DNA of 37,624 nucleotides. Origin: Candidatus Methylomirabilis sp. Lineage in GTDB: Bacteria > Oederibacteriota > PGYV01 > DYJU01. Under the pieces are notes generated by a model, which was not told where the DNA came from, searched no databases, and worked only from the letters and a program-made list of their open reading frames with translations. The first letter of the stretch is position 1. Every line of letters begins with the position of its first letter. Below are positions 25,989-36,314 of this stretch, piece after piece. The stretch lies in assembly GCA_020722985.1 (NCBI GenBank), contig DYJU01000016.1:1-37624 (forward strand), read 5' to 3'. Position numbers and translations under genes: made by a program.

Positions 25989-27365
25989 TCATTTAATTTC
26001 AATTCCAGGCAAAGACACATTACTTATATGCCTTGCTTCTATAATATAAATTTCTTTTCTTTCTGGAACTTTAACATAGATTTCTTCTTTCCCTTCTATT
26101 TTTTTACCTATAAATACAGTCCCAATTATATTATTGTTGCCATCAAACAATCTTATATATCTATCATCTTTTTCCAGTCCGTATTTTTCTTTTTCATTTA
26201 TTTTTTCATCCACTTTTATTCTCTCTTTAAAATCCGCATTGAATATTTCAGAACTTACTGTCCACATTGATAATTTTTTCTTTTCTTCTTTATTAATATT
26301 TTTAGTGTGTTTATATTCCCAGTTTTCAACTCCTTTTTTATCTTTTATTTTTTCTGCAACTATTAGTTTATCACCTGATTTAATTTCTATTTTCTTCACC
26401 TGTTGCGATTCAAAAATAATTATCTGTTTATTCCTTATATCTTCGGCTTTTGTTAAATTTGTATAAACATAATCTGGCATCTCCATAATTTCTTTTATCC
26501 TATTGGTCTTTATATAATAGGAATATTTATCTTTAAAATATTTCCCTATATAAATAATATGTTCTTTATCACCTTCATAAAATTTTATATATTCAAAAGG
26601 TGAAGCAAGACCGTATTTTTTTAAATTTTCATCTGTGGGTTTCTCCATGCTTTTTCCCATTGTTGTTTTAAACGAACTGATAAGTGATGTGACTTTTTCC
26701 TTTTTTGCTATGTCCTTAAAGGGTTTTATTATATGCCATCCATCATCTTTTTTCTCAATAATATAATTTTTTCCCTTGTCTTTTATATTAACCTCAATTT
26801 TGGTGATTTTATTTTCATCAAATTTAACAATATACCTGTATCTATAATCAAAAAGTTTTTTTTCACACCATGTTCTTATATCAGAATCGGTTATATACAC
26901 TATTTCTGGCATTTCAGGCTTTATAATATAGACATAATTCCCTGTCGGGTTTTTATCGCCTATATTTAATTTTAAAAATTTTCCATCCGATGTTTTTATT
27001 TCAGTTTCTATCACAGACGCCGTATTGGTAAGGCCAAAATCCTGCAAATTTGCTTTTTCTATCTTCTGGACCATTTTTCTATTTATATAAGCATTTGCAA
27101 TGCTATCAATTGCTGAATTATCGGCTAAATCATGTATTGGTTCAAAAAGTTCCCAGTCAGCACCAACTTTTTTAAATAAAAATTTTCCATTTTCGTTTTT
27201 TATAAAGATTTCCGTAATATTTTCTTTTTTTAAATCAGGAAAAATTTTTTCTTCCTTTTCTTTTTTTATTATATCTTCTTTTTTCTTTTTAACTTCAAAT
27301 ATATAATAATAACCTAATAAAAATAAAAATATTAAAAAAGTTATAAATATCTGTTTTGTCTTCAT
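25989..27365 (-). CDS. DUF4340-like protein
   Basis: 458-aa ORF; N-terminal TM and repeated 'LKLNIGDKNPTGNYVYIIKPEMPEIVYITDSDI' / 'KEHIIYIGKYFKDKYSYYIKTN' pattern typical of DUF4340; downstream of the Gld-like ABC genes. Confidence 0.82.
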   Translation of the reverse strand: MKTKQIFITFLIFLFLLGYYYIFEVKKKKEDIIKKEKEEKIFPDLKKENITEIFIKNENGKFLFKKVGADWELFEPIHDLADNSAIDSIANAYINRKMVQKIEKANLQDFGLTNTASVIETEIKTSDGKFLKLNIGDKNPTGNYVYIIKPEMPEIVYITDSDIRTWCEKKLFDYRYRYIVKFDENKITKIEVNIKDKGKNYIIEKKDDGWHIIKPFKDIAKKEKVTSLISSFKTTMGKSMEKPTDENLKKYGLASPFEYIKFYEGDKEHIIYIGKYFKDKYSYYIKTNRIKEIMEMPDYVYTNLTKAEDIRNKQIIIFESQQVKKIEIKSGDKLIVAEKIKDKKGVENWEYKHTKNINKEEKKKLSMWTVSSEIFNADFKERIKVDEKINEKEKYGLEKDDRYIRLFDGNNNIIGTVFIGKKIEGKEEIYVKVPERKEIYIIEARHISNVSLPGIEIK

Positions 27366-27485
27366 AACTTTTCTCCTTTCTTAATAACTAATTATGTCAA
27401 ACTTTTTAAGCGATTTTTACCTATAATAAATTTATTACTTTTAATTTCTTCTTTGTATTTTTTTTCATAGATCTTTTAAAATTAT

Positions 27486-29057
27486 CTAATAACTTATTTT
27501 CCTTTTTATAAAAACCATTATACCTATTGCTAAAACTAAAAGTGGTAATAATATCGTTGGTATAATAAACAACATCCTGCCCTGAACTTTTGATAAAAAT
27601 AAAGGTTCAAATGATTTATCCTTTGCTCTTATTGAAATAAGTTCACCCTGTTCAGCGAGAAAACTTATTGTATTTAAAAACAGATCCCTATTTCCAGAAA
27701 CTGAAAGATACGTATTATTTATAAACTCAGAACTTCCAAAAGCAATCACTTTTGCCTTTGATGTGGCTGTTGTTCCATCAGAATCTATTTTAAATATTGA
27801 ATTATCAATATTACTAATTACCATAACATTTAAAGGTGAAGGTTTATCCAATTTATCATTAAATCCAGCCTGTCCTTTTTTAACACCTTCTAAATCTGTT
27901 TCGCCCCAACTTCCTGGATTTGTTTTTGCTATAACCTGTGATGTAATTCCTGATATATCTTTTTTTAACTCAAATGACCTGCTTAAAGGAAAAAATGATG
28001 CGACATTAAATGATTTTGTTATGTCATGACTTTCATACTGGGAAATGATAGGCATTAAAAAATCACCACCTAACATTCTACTGAATTTATCAACTATTAC
28101 ATCATTAACTGGTTCTATTCCAATTTCTTTTAAAATAGATTCTAATTTTGGCAATTTTACAAATGGCGGATATAAAACAATTAATTTTCCACCTTTACTT
28201 AGATATTTTTTTATGTGTTTTACTTCAATATCAAAAATATCAACCTGCGGACCAGCAATGATAAGTATAGAACAATCCTGTGGAACAGATGCAGAATTAA
28301 AAAGTTCTATATCAGCAACTTCATAATTTTCATTTGAAATTTCTTTTTTTACTACACTTAATCCTGTTTTTTCATTCTGTGGAGCATCTATTGATGGTTC
28401 TCCATGCCCTTTTGTAAAATATAACTTTTTCTTTGTTTCTTTAATAATGCGTATCAATGCATTTGTTACTGCCTGTTCAGTAGGTTCATCCACCCTTTCA
28501 ACTGCATCATTATCTTTTCTATTTAAAGCAATAGTGCCATATTTATTTATATTTAATTTTTTTGCAATCGCCGGATTCCTGTCAGCATCAACTGCCTGAA
28601 ATTTTATTTTTGGATTCAACTTTTCATATTGGCTTAATGTATCTTCTATCTGGATATTTCTTGTCTGAACAGAATAGAAATAATAAATATCTATATTATT
28701 TTTTAAATTCTGTAACACTTTTTTTGTCTGGTCAGATAAAGAATATTTTTTATTTTTTGTAAGATCTAACTGAAACGTATGTATTGTGAAAATAGTCTGA
28801 ATAAACGCTATTATACCTATAAATAACAATGAATAAATAAATGCATTAAAACCATATCTCGTTGCTCTATTAGAAATTATCTGTTTTAAAAAATCCTTTT
28901 TTTCAAATGAAACATAAAACAATAAAATAAAACCTAAAACAAGAAAAATTATTGATGCAGCATTGAATTCACCTGCAATAGCAGCAATTAAGCAACCAAT
29001 AACAAAAAGTCCAATCCCTGAAGATAAAACTATTTTAAAAATATTTTCGTTTTTCAT
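27486..29057 (-). CDS. GldG-like ABC-type transport auxiliary protein
   Basis: Track ORF begins at 29072; the likely start is MKNENIFKIVL at 29057. N-terminal TMs, LDLTKNKKYSLSDQTKKVLQNLKNNIDIYYFYS, YFTKGHGEPSID, C-terminal TM; GldG/ABC-type uncharacterised transport system pattern. Confidence 0.88.
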   Translation of the reverse strand: MKNENIFKIVLSSGIGLFVIGCLIAAIAGEFNAASIIFLVLGFILLFYVSFEKKDFLKQIISNRATRYGFNAFIYSLLFIGIIAFIQTIFTIHTFQLDLTKNKKYSLSDQTKKVLQNLKNNIDIYYFYSVQTRNIQIEDTLSQYEKLNPKIKFQAVDADRNPAIAKKLNINKYGTIALNRKDNDAVERVDEPTEQAVTNALIRIIKETKKKLYFTKGHGEPSIDAPQNEKTGLSVVKKEISNENYEVADIELFNSASVPQDCSILIIAGPQVDIFDIEVKHIKKYLSKGGKLIVLYPPFVKLPKLESILKEIGIEPVNDVIVDKFSRMLGGDFLMPIISQYESHDITKSFNVASFFPLSRSFELKKDISGITSQVIAKTNPGSWGETDLEGVKKGQAGFNDKLDKPSPLNVMVISNIDNSIFKIDSDGTTATSKAKVIAFGSSEFINNTYLSVSGNRDLFLNTISFLAEQGELISIRAKDKSFEPLFLSKVQGRMLFIIPTILLPLLVLAIGIMVFIKRKISY

Positions 29058-29059
29058 AA

Positions 29060-29839
29060 TCAGCCCCTCCATTGCTTGGATTCTAATATTCTTAATGTTA
29101 AAAAGAAAAATAGAACAGTAAAATTTATATAATAAATAACATCCGAAGTATCAATTAAGCCCTTGGAAAAACCATCAAAATGCTCAATTATTGAAAGTTC
29201 CTGTAAAATTTTTCCAAAAGTTGGTCCAACACTCTGAGAGCCCCAGGATATTACAAAAAATAAAAGTAAAACACCAAAAGAAATAACAGCTGCAACTATC
29301 TGGCTTTCTGTTAAACTTGATATAAAAATACCGAGCATAATAAATGAACCTGCAATTAAAATAAGACCTAAAAATCCAGCCAGCACAGGCATAATATCAT
29401 ACACTGTAATTATACGTAAAATTATCATTGAAGATAAAGTTCCTGTAAGCATCAATCCAAAAATAGTCATTGAAACTAAATATTTTGCAAGGACTATTAT
29501 TGTATCTTTTACAGGATATGTGAATAAAAGTTCTGCTGTCCCATCCTTTTTTTCTTCTGCAAAAACCCGCATTGTAATCAAAGGAATAACAAGCAACAGA
29601 ATAACAACCATATTATGAAAATAAGGTCTGAAAATACCATCTATAATATTAAGATCTATCATATTTCTGTAATACTGGTTCATACTACGCATTGAAACCA
29701 TGGCATAGTAATTCGCAATACTTGTAAAAAAATATCCGCTTAACACAATAAAAACTATTAAAATCGCATAAGCAATTGGCAATGAAAAAAATGTTTTCCA
29801 CTCTTTTTTATAAAGCGCCAAAAATTTCTGAAAATCCAT
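29060..29839 (-). CDS. ABC-2 type permease (GldF-like)
   Basis: Track ORF begins at 29878; the likely start is MDFQKFLALYKKEWKTFFSLPIAYAILIVFIVLSGYFF at 29839, immediately after the ATPase stop; multi-TM, KKDGTAELLFTYPV. Confidence 0.9.
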   Translation of the reverse strand: MDFQKFLALYKKEWKTFFSLPIAYAILIVFIVLSGYFFTSIANYYAMVSMRSMNQYYRNMIDLNIIDGIFRPYFHNMVVILLLVIPLITMRVFAEEKKDGTAELLFTYPVKDTIIVLAKYLVSMTIFGLMLTGTLSSMIILRIITVYDIMPVLAGFLGLILIAGSFIMLGIFISSLTESQIVAAVISFGVLLLFFVISWGSQSVGPTFGKILQELSIIEHFDGFSKGLIDTSDVIYYINFTVLFFFLTLRILESKQWRG

Positions 29840-29840
29840 A

Positions 29841-30791
29841 TTATAATTCCTCCTTTGTAACAAGTTTAAGGAATACATCTTCTAATGTCACCTGCTGTTT
29901 TCTTAATTCTAAAAGTCCCCAATCATTTTTTACTATTTTATTAACTATATCTTTTATATTTTTAGAATCTTCTATTGACAGAGAATAAGAATAAATTCCT
30001 TCCTCAATCTTATTAACCTCCTGAGTTTCACTAACACCTTTTATTTTATTTATTTCATTTATAAACTGCGTCTTTGGCGCTTCTACTTCTAAATAAATTT
30101 TAGCGCCTTTCTGGGATGTTTTTGTTAAATTTTTTACTTCCTCCTGCGTGATTATTTTGCCTTCATTAATTATAATAACTTTATCACAGGTCATACTGAC
30201 TTCTGGCAATATATGCGTGCTTAAAATTATTGTTCTTTCGCCTTTCATATTTTTTATTAAATTTCTTATTTCTATTATCTGAACAGGATCAAGTCCGACT
30301 GTAGGTTCATCCAGGATTAAAATTTCCGGGTCATTTATAATTGCCTGAGCTAACCCTACTCGCTGCCTGAACCCTTTGGATAATTTTCCTATTATTGTAT
30401 TTTTTACTTTTGTGATCCCAACTTCTTCCATTGCTTTTTCAATTCGGCTTTCTATTTTTGATTTTGGAACACCTTTTATTTCTGCTATAAATTTTAAATA
30501 AGAATAAACCGTTAATTCTTTATAAAGAGGAACATTTTCTGGCATATACCCTATTTTTTCTTTTGTTAGTAATGGGTCTTTTGCAATATCATAACCTGCA
30601 ATTTTCACACTGCCTTCTGTTGGCGGGAAAAATCCTGTTATTATTCTCATCGTTGTTGTTTTTCCAGCAGCATTTGGACCTAAAAATCCTATAATATCAC
30701 CTTTTTCCACTTTAAAAGAAATTGAATCAACCGCTATTTTATTACCAAAACGTTTTGTTACATTTTTAAGTTCTATCATTTTACCCTCCAT
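29841..30791 (-). CDS. ABC transporter ATP-binding protein (GldA/CcmA-like)
   Basis: 316-aa ORF; Walker A GPNAAGKTTTMR, signature LSKGFRQRVGLAQA, Walker B EILILDEPTVGLDP, STHILPEV. Confidence 0.96.
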   Translation of the reverse strand: MEGKMIELKNVTKRFGNKIAVDSISFKVEKGDIIGFLGPNAAGKTTTMRIITGFFPPTEGSVKIAGYDIAKDPLLTKEKIGYMPENVPLYKELTVYSYLKFIAEIKGVPKSKIESRIEKAMEEVGITKVKNTIIGKLSKGFRQRVGLAQAIINDPEILILDEPTVGLDPVQIIEIRNLIKNMKGERTIILSTHILPEVSMTCDKVIIINEGKIITQEEVKNLTKTSQKGAKIYLEVEAPKTQFINEINKIKGVSETQEVNKIEEGIYSYSLSIEDSKNIKDIVNKIVKNDWGLLELRKQQVTLEDVFLKLVTKEEL

Positions 30792-30836
30792 TAAAATTTA
30801 ATTAATTTTAGACGTATATGATTTCCAAATGTTTAC

Positions 30837-31685
30837 TTATTTTACATTCACAATAACATATAAGTTTCCACGCCTGCCAGAAATATCTGAATTCCCCTGG
30901 TTTTTTATTCTTAGTTTTGTATTATTTTTTATATTTGCAGGTATTTTTACTCTTATTTTTACGGTTTTTGTTTCCAGACCACTTCCTCCACAATTTCTAC
31001 AGGGGATACTTACCTTGCCGCGGCCACCGCATCTTGGACAGGTTTTGCTGATCATAAATCCTGCCTGTGAAAATTGAAGCATTCCACTGCCACCACACAT
31101 AGGACAAATTTGATTATCAGAAACTTTTTCAAAACCTGAACCTGAACATCTGTCGCATTTTTCCTCACGAGGAAACTTTATTATTATTTCGCCACCTTTT
31201 TTTGCTATTTCTGATTTTAAATTTATCCTTGTTATAATATCAAGATTTTTTTGAGTTTCTTCATCTTCATAAAACCCTGTCCTGCTTTTTCCTCTACCAA
31301 AATCAAAAAACATATCAAAAACACTTGATATATCACTCGTAAATCCTGTTTTTTTTCTACCTGAAAATATATCTGAAAATAAATCAGAAAAATCAAAATT
31401 ACTTTCATAAGTAGTTCCCTGACGTTTGCCAGAAGAAGAAAAATCAAAACCAGAAGAAGAATATTTTCGCATCTGGTCGTATTTCATTCTTTTTTCTTTA
31501 TTTGAAAGAACTTCATGTGCTTCGTTAATTTCTTTAAATTTTGATTCTGCTGATTTATCTCCGGGCTTCATATCAGGATGATACTGTTTTGCAAGTTTCC
31601 TGAATGCTTTTTTTATTTCATCCTCTGTTGCATTTTCATTAACACCTAAAATCTTATAATAATCCTTTATAGGCATTTTTATCAC
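30837..31685 (-). CDS. dnaJ: DnaJ-type co-chaperone, C-terminally short
   Basis: 282 aa (GTG at 31685 or ATG at 31676); J domain (DYYKILGVNENATEDEIKKAFRKLAKQYHPD), G/F-rich region, four CxxCxGxG motifs (CDRCSGSG, CPMCGGSG, CPRCGGRG, CRNCGGSG); ends at RGNLYVIVNVK. Confidence 0.92.
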   Translation of the reverse strand: MIKMPIKDYYKILGVNENATEDEIKKAFRKLAKQYHPDMKPGDKSAESKFKEINEAHEVLSNKEKRMKYDQMRKYSSSGFDFSSSGKRQGTTYESNFDFSDLFSDIFSGRKKTGFTSDISSVFDMFFDFGRGKSRTGFYEDEETQKNLDIITRINLKSEIAKKGGEIIIKFPREEKCDRCSGSGFEKVSDNQICPMCGGSGMLQFSQAGFMISKTCPRCGGRGKVSIPCRNCGGSGLETKTVKIRVKIPANIKNNTKLRIKNQGNSDISGRRGNLYVIVNVK

Positions 31686-31714
31686 ATCCGCTTGAAATTT
31701 TTTATTAAAAATAA

Positions 31715-31742
31715 ATTATATATATTTTTTAAATTGTGTCAA
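31715..31742 (-). promoter_or_regulatory. Consensus sigma70-type promoter of dnaJ
   Basis: Minus strand TTGACA (31737-31742), 16 bp, TATAAT (31715-31720): perfect hexamers ~30 nt before the dnaJ start and after the groEL terminator. Confidence 0.75.
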
Positions 31743-31762
31743 TGAACTCATAATTTTATCTT

Positions 31763-31798
31763 AAAACCGGGGCAGATTAAAAAATCTGTCCCGGTTTT
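31763..31798 (-). terminator. Rho-independent terminator after groEL
   Basis: AAAACCGGGGCAGATT / AATCTGTCCCGGTTTT 16-bp stem with a 4-nt loop (one G:U-type position), 10 nt after the groEL stop, T-rich on both sides. Confidence 0.88.
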
Positions 31799-31807
31799 TA
31801 TTCAAAA

Positions 31808-33457
<1,650 letters not shown>

Positions 33458-33478
33458 CTACTAACCTCCTTTTTTTAT

Positions 33479-33769
33479 TTATTCAATAACAGCCAGTATA
33501 TCTTCTTCGTTCATTATTATATACTCAACATCATCAATTTTAATTTCTGTTCCGCCATATTTCTGATGAATAATTTTATCTCCAACTTTCACTTCCATTT
33601 GTTTTTTCTGACCATTGTCAAGAATTTTTCCAGGCCCTACCGCAATAACTTCACCTCTCTGTGGTTTTTCTTTTGCTGTGTCAGGAATTATAATCCCTCC
33701 TTTTTTTACTTCTTCTTCTTCTTCCATTGGCTTTACAATGATGTGGTCTCCAAGCGGTCTTAATTTCAT
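33479..33769 (-). CDS. groES: Co-chaperonin GroES
   Basis: 96-aa [49 protein letters not shown]. Confidence 0.98.
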   Translation of the reverse strand: MKLRPLGDHIIVKPMEEEEEVKKGGIIIPDTAKEKPQRGEVIAVGPGKILDNGQKKQMEVKVGDKIIHQKYGGTEIKIDDVEYIIMNEEDILAVIE

Positions 33770-33796
33770 AATCTTAAGTCCTCCTTTCTTTAAATT

Positions 33797-35713
33797 TTAT
33801 TTTTTTTCTTTTTTTTCATCATCAACAACTTCATAATCAGCATCAACAACATTATCCTTTTGATTTGAATTTTGTGTCTTAGTATTTTGATTACCAGAGG
33901 ATTGCTGCCCACCTGCTGCCTGATACATTTTAGTTGCTATTTTATGCCATTGGGCTGTCAATTCTTCCGTTGCCTTTTTTATTTCTGAAATATCCGCATT
34001 TCGTTTTAATAAATCTTTTAATTTATTTGCTGAATCTTCCAGTTCTTTTTTTTCATCCTGGGTAACTTTATCGCCAACTTCTTTTAAAGTCTTTTCAACA
34101 TTATATACAAGCGTATCTGCCTGATTTTTTATTTCAATTTCTTCTTTTAATTTTTTATCCTGTTCTCTATATTTTTCTGCTTCTTTTACCTTTTGTTCAA
34201 TTTCTTCTTTGGTAAGTCCTGATGATGCAGTTATTGTTATTTTCTGTTCTTTTCCTGTTGCCAAATCCTTTGCAGTAACATTTAAAATACCATTTGCATC
34301 AATATCAAAAGTTACTTCAATCTGTGGGACACCTCTTGGCGCCGGAGGTATTCCATCAAGATGGAATCTCCCTATGGTTTTATTATCGCGTGCCATCTCT
34401 CTTTCACCCTGCAAAACATGTATTTCAACACTTGTCTGGTTATCAGCAGCAGTTGAAAAAATTTCGCTTTTTTTTGTAGGGATCGTTGTATTTCTTTCAA
34501 TAAGTTTTGTAAATACTCCCCCTAAGGTTTCAATCCCGAGCGAAAGCGGAGTAACATCTAAAAGAACTATATCCTTTACATCCCCCTGTAAAACGCCTGC
34601 CTGTATGGCAGCACCAACTGCAACAACTTCATCAGGATTTACGCCTTTATGCGGTTCTTTGCCAAAAAATTTCTTTACAAGTTCTACAACTGCTGGCATT
34701 CTTGTCATTCCACCAACAAGAACCACTTCATCAATCTGGTCTGCTCTTAAATTTGCATCAGCAAGACATTTCTTGCTCGGTTCAATTGTCCTATCAATCA
34801 AATCAGCAACCATCTGTTCTAATTTTACCCTTGTTAAAGTTTTTATTAAATGTTTTGGACCTGTTGCATCTGCAGTTATAAAAGGTAGATTTATTTCCGT
34901 TTGTGTAACTGTTGACAACTCTATTTTTGCTTTTTCCGCGGCTTCTTTTAATCTTTGTAAAACCATTCTATCCTTAGTTAAATCAATACCTGTTTCTTTT
35001 TTAAATTCGTCTATTAACCAGTCCATTATTCTTCTGTCAAAATCATCTCCACCTAAATGCGTGTCCCCATTGGTTGCCTTTACTTCAAATACTCCATCAC
35101 CTATCTCAAGGATTGAAATATCAAAAGTTCCACCGCCTAAATCATAAACTGCTATTTTTTCATTTTTCTTCTTATCAAGCCCATAAGCAAGTGATGCTGC
35201 TGTAGGTTCATTTATTATTCTTAAAACTTCTAATCCTGCAATTTTCCCAGCATCCTTGGTTGCCTGTCTCTGCGAATCATTAAAATATGCAGGGACTGTT
35301 ATAACTGCCTGGGTTACTTTTTCGCCGAGATAACTTTCCGCATCTGCTTTTAATTTCATCAATATCATTGCTGAAATCTCAGGCGGACTATACTTTTTTC
35401 CATTTGTCTCAACATGAGCATCTCCGTTATCCGCTGCTACTACTTTATAAGGAACTTTTTTTATTTCTTCGCTAACCTCTGAATACTTTCTCCCCATAAA
35501 CCTTTTAATAGAAAAAACTGTATTTTCTGGATTAGCGATTGCCTGTCTTTTTGCAGAAATACCAACCACCCTTTCTCCTGTTTTTAAAAAACCTACAATT
35601 GATGGAGTGGTTCTGTTCCCTTCAATATTAGCAATAACTTTTGGTTCTTTACCTTCCATTACAGCAACACATGAATTTGTTGTTCCTAAATCAATACCTA
35701 TTATTTTTGACAT
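33797..35713 (-). CDS. dnaK: Chaperone DnaK (Hsp70)
   Basis: 638-aa [67 protein letters not shown]-terminal [15 protein letters not shown]. Confidence 0.99.
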   Translation of the reverse strand: MSKIIGIDLGTTNSCVAVMEGKEPKVIANIEGNRTTPSIVGFLKTGERVVGISAKRQAIANPENTVFSIKRFMGRKYSEVSEEIKKVPYKVVAADNGDAHVETNGKKYSPPEISAMILMKLKADAESYLGEKVTQAVITVPAYFNDSQRQATKDAGKIAGLEVLRIINEPTAASLAYGLDKKKNEKIAVYDLGGGTFDISILEIGDGVFEVKATNGDTHLGGDDFDRRIMDWLIDEFKKETGIDLTKDRMVLQRLKEAAEKAKIELSTVTQTEINLPFITADATGPKHLIKTLTRVKLEQMVADLIDRTIEPSKKCLADANLRADQIDEVVLVGGMTRMPAVVELVKKFFGKEPHKGVNPDEVVAVGAAIQAGVLQGDVKDIVLLDVTPLSLGIETLGGVFTKLIERNTTIPTKKSEIFSTAADNQTSVEIHVLQGEREMARDNKTIGRFHLDGIPPAPRGVPQIEVTFDIDANGILNVTAKDLATGKEQKITITASSGLTKEEIEQKVKEAEKYREQDKKLKEEIEIKNQADTLVYNVEKTLKEVGDKVTQDEKKELEDSANKLKDLLKRNADISEIKKATEELTAQWHKIATKMYQAAGGQQSSGNQNTKTQNSNQKDNVVDADYEVVDDEKKEKK

Positions 35714-35738
35714 ATTTTCATCTCCTTTTTTATAAATT

Positions 35739-35791
35739 TTTATATTATCTAAGCAATAATCATACCAATAAAAAATCCTTTAATTTAAAGG
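35739..35791 (-). promoter_or_regulatory. Candidate dnaK promoter with upstream palindrome
   Basis: Minus strand TTGGTA (35763-35768), 18 bp spacer, TATAAA (35739-35744). Palindrome CCTTTAA-T-TTAAAGG (35777-35791) lies just upstream of the -35. Confidence 0.4.
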
Positions 35792-35873
35792 TCTTTTATG
35801 ATTGATGTATTAAAATAAAACTATTTTTATATATTAGGTGTTCTATTTTAAAACATTAGACGTCAAATATTTC

Positions 35874-35928
35874 GTAATAGTTCAGCCACCAGAAGTAAAA
35901 CCAATGTAATATTTCAGCCACCAGAAGT
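35874..35928 (-). repeat. Tandem direct repeat GTAATA(G/T)TTCAGCCACCAGAAGT
   Basis: Two 23-bp copies (35874-35896, 35906-35928) with one mismatch and 32-bp period; single relatives occur at 18-62, 5999-6042, 18269-18310 and 36190-36233 in other orientations. Confidence 0.8.
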
Positions 35929-35969
35929 GAACTTAAAAAAGTATGGCTAATAATAAGGAAACATCAGGC

Positions 35970-36112
35970 ATTATCATTTTTAGGAAGCCGAGAGATGGGG
36001 GCAGAAGGGAAAATAAGGGTGTATGAGCATGACGAAGCAATCTGTCAGTTGAAAACGGAAGAAGACAATACTAAAAGGCAAGCGGTAGAAAAAGCAAGAT
36101 TGCTTTGTCAAG
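35970..36112 (-). repeat. Dispersed intergenic repeat (GATTGCTTCG family), inverted copy
   Basis: Reverse complement reads GACAAAGCAATCTTGCTTTTTCTACCGCTTGCCTTTTAGTATTGTCTTCTTCCGTTTTCAACTGACAGATTGCTTCGTCATGCTC...CCCATCTCTCGGCTTCCTAAAAATGATAA. Confidence 0.78.
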
Positions 36113-36253
36113 CGCAAAAAACTGGGGAATAGAAAACGGAGGTTATCATTCACCTGATTTCGCAATGACAAAGCAAAAAAATTATATTTATATCTAAACA
36201 AATTTTGTCCTACTAGTGGCTAAACTATTATAATATCTCTGATAAAATTAAAA

Positions 36254-36280
36254 ACCCCGTCTCTTTTTAAAAAACGGGGT
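36254..36280 (-). terminator. Rho-independent terminator of the FlgD-Ig-like gene
   Basis: ACCCCGT...ACGGGGT stem (36254-36260 / 36274-36280); on the minus strand followed by TTTTTAATTTT, ~35 nt after the stop at 36315. Confidence 0.8.
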
Positions 36281-36314
36281 AAAAAGGGGTTAAAACTTTT
36301 TTCCTGTTCGCCTG

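Noticed and set aside
34209-35147. 312-aa plus-strand ORF antisense to dnaK
   Set aside because: Fully inside dnaK, low-complexity Ser/Thr/Phe-rich translation typical of the antisense shadow of a codon-biased gene; no family motifs.
35980-36201. 73-aa minus ORF (MFRYKYNFFALSLRNQ...LTKQSCFF...)
   Set aside because: Translation of the inverted intergenic repeat copy, not a gene.
36254-36280. Riboswitch or structured RNA near 36250
   Set aside because: The short ACCCCGT/ACGGGGT stem followed by a T-tract on the minus strand is adequately explained as an intrinsic terminator.
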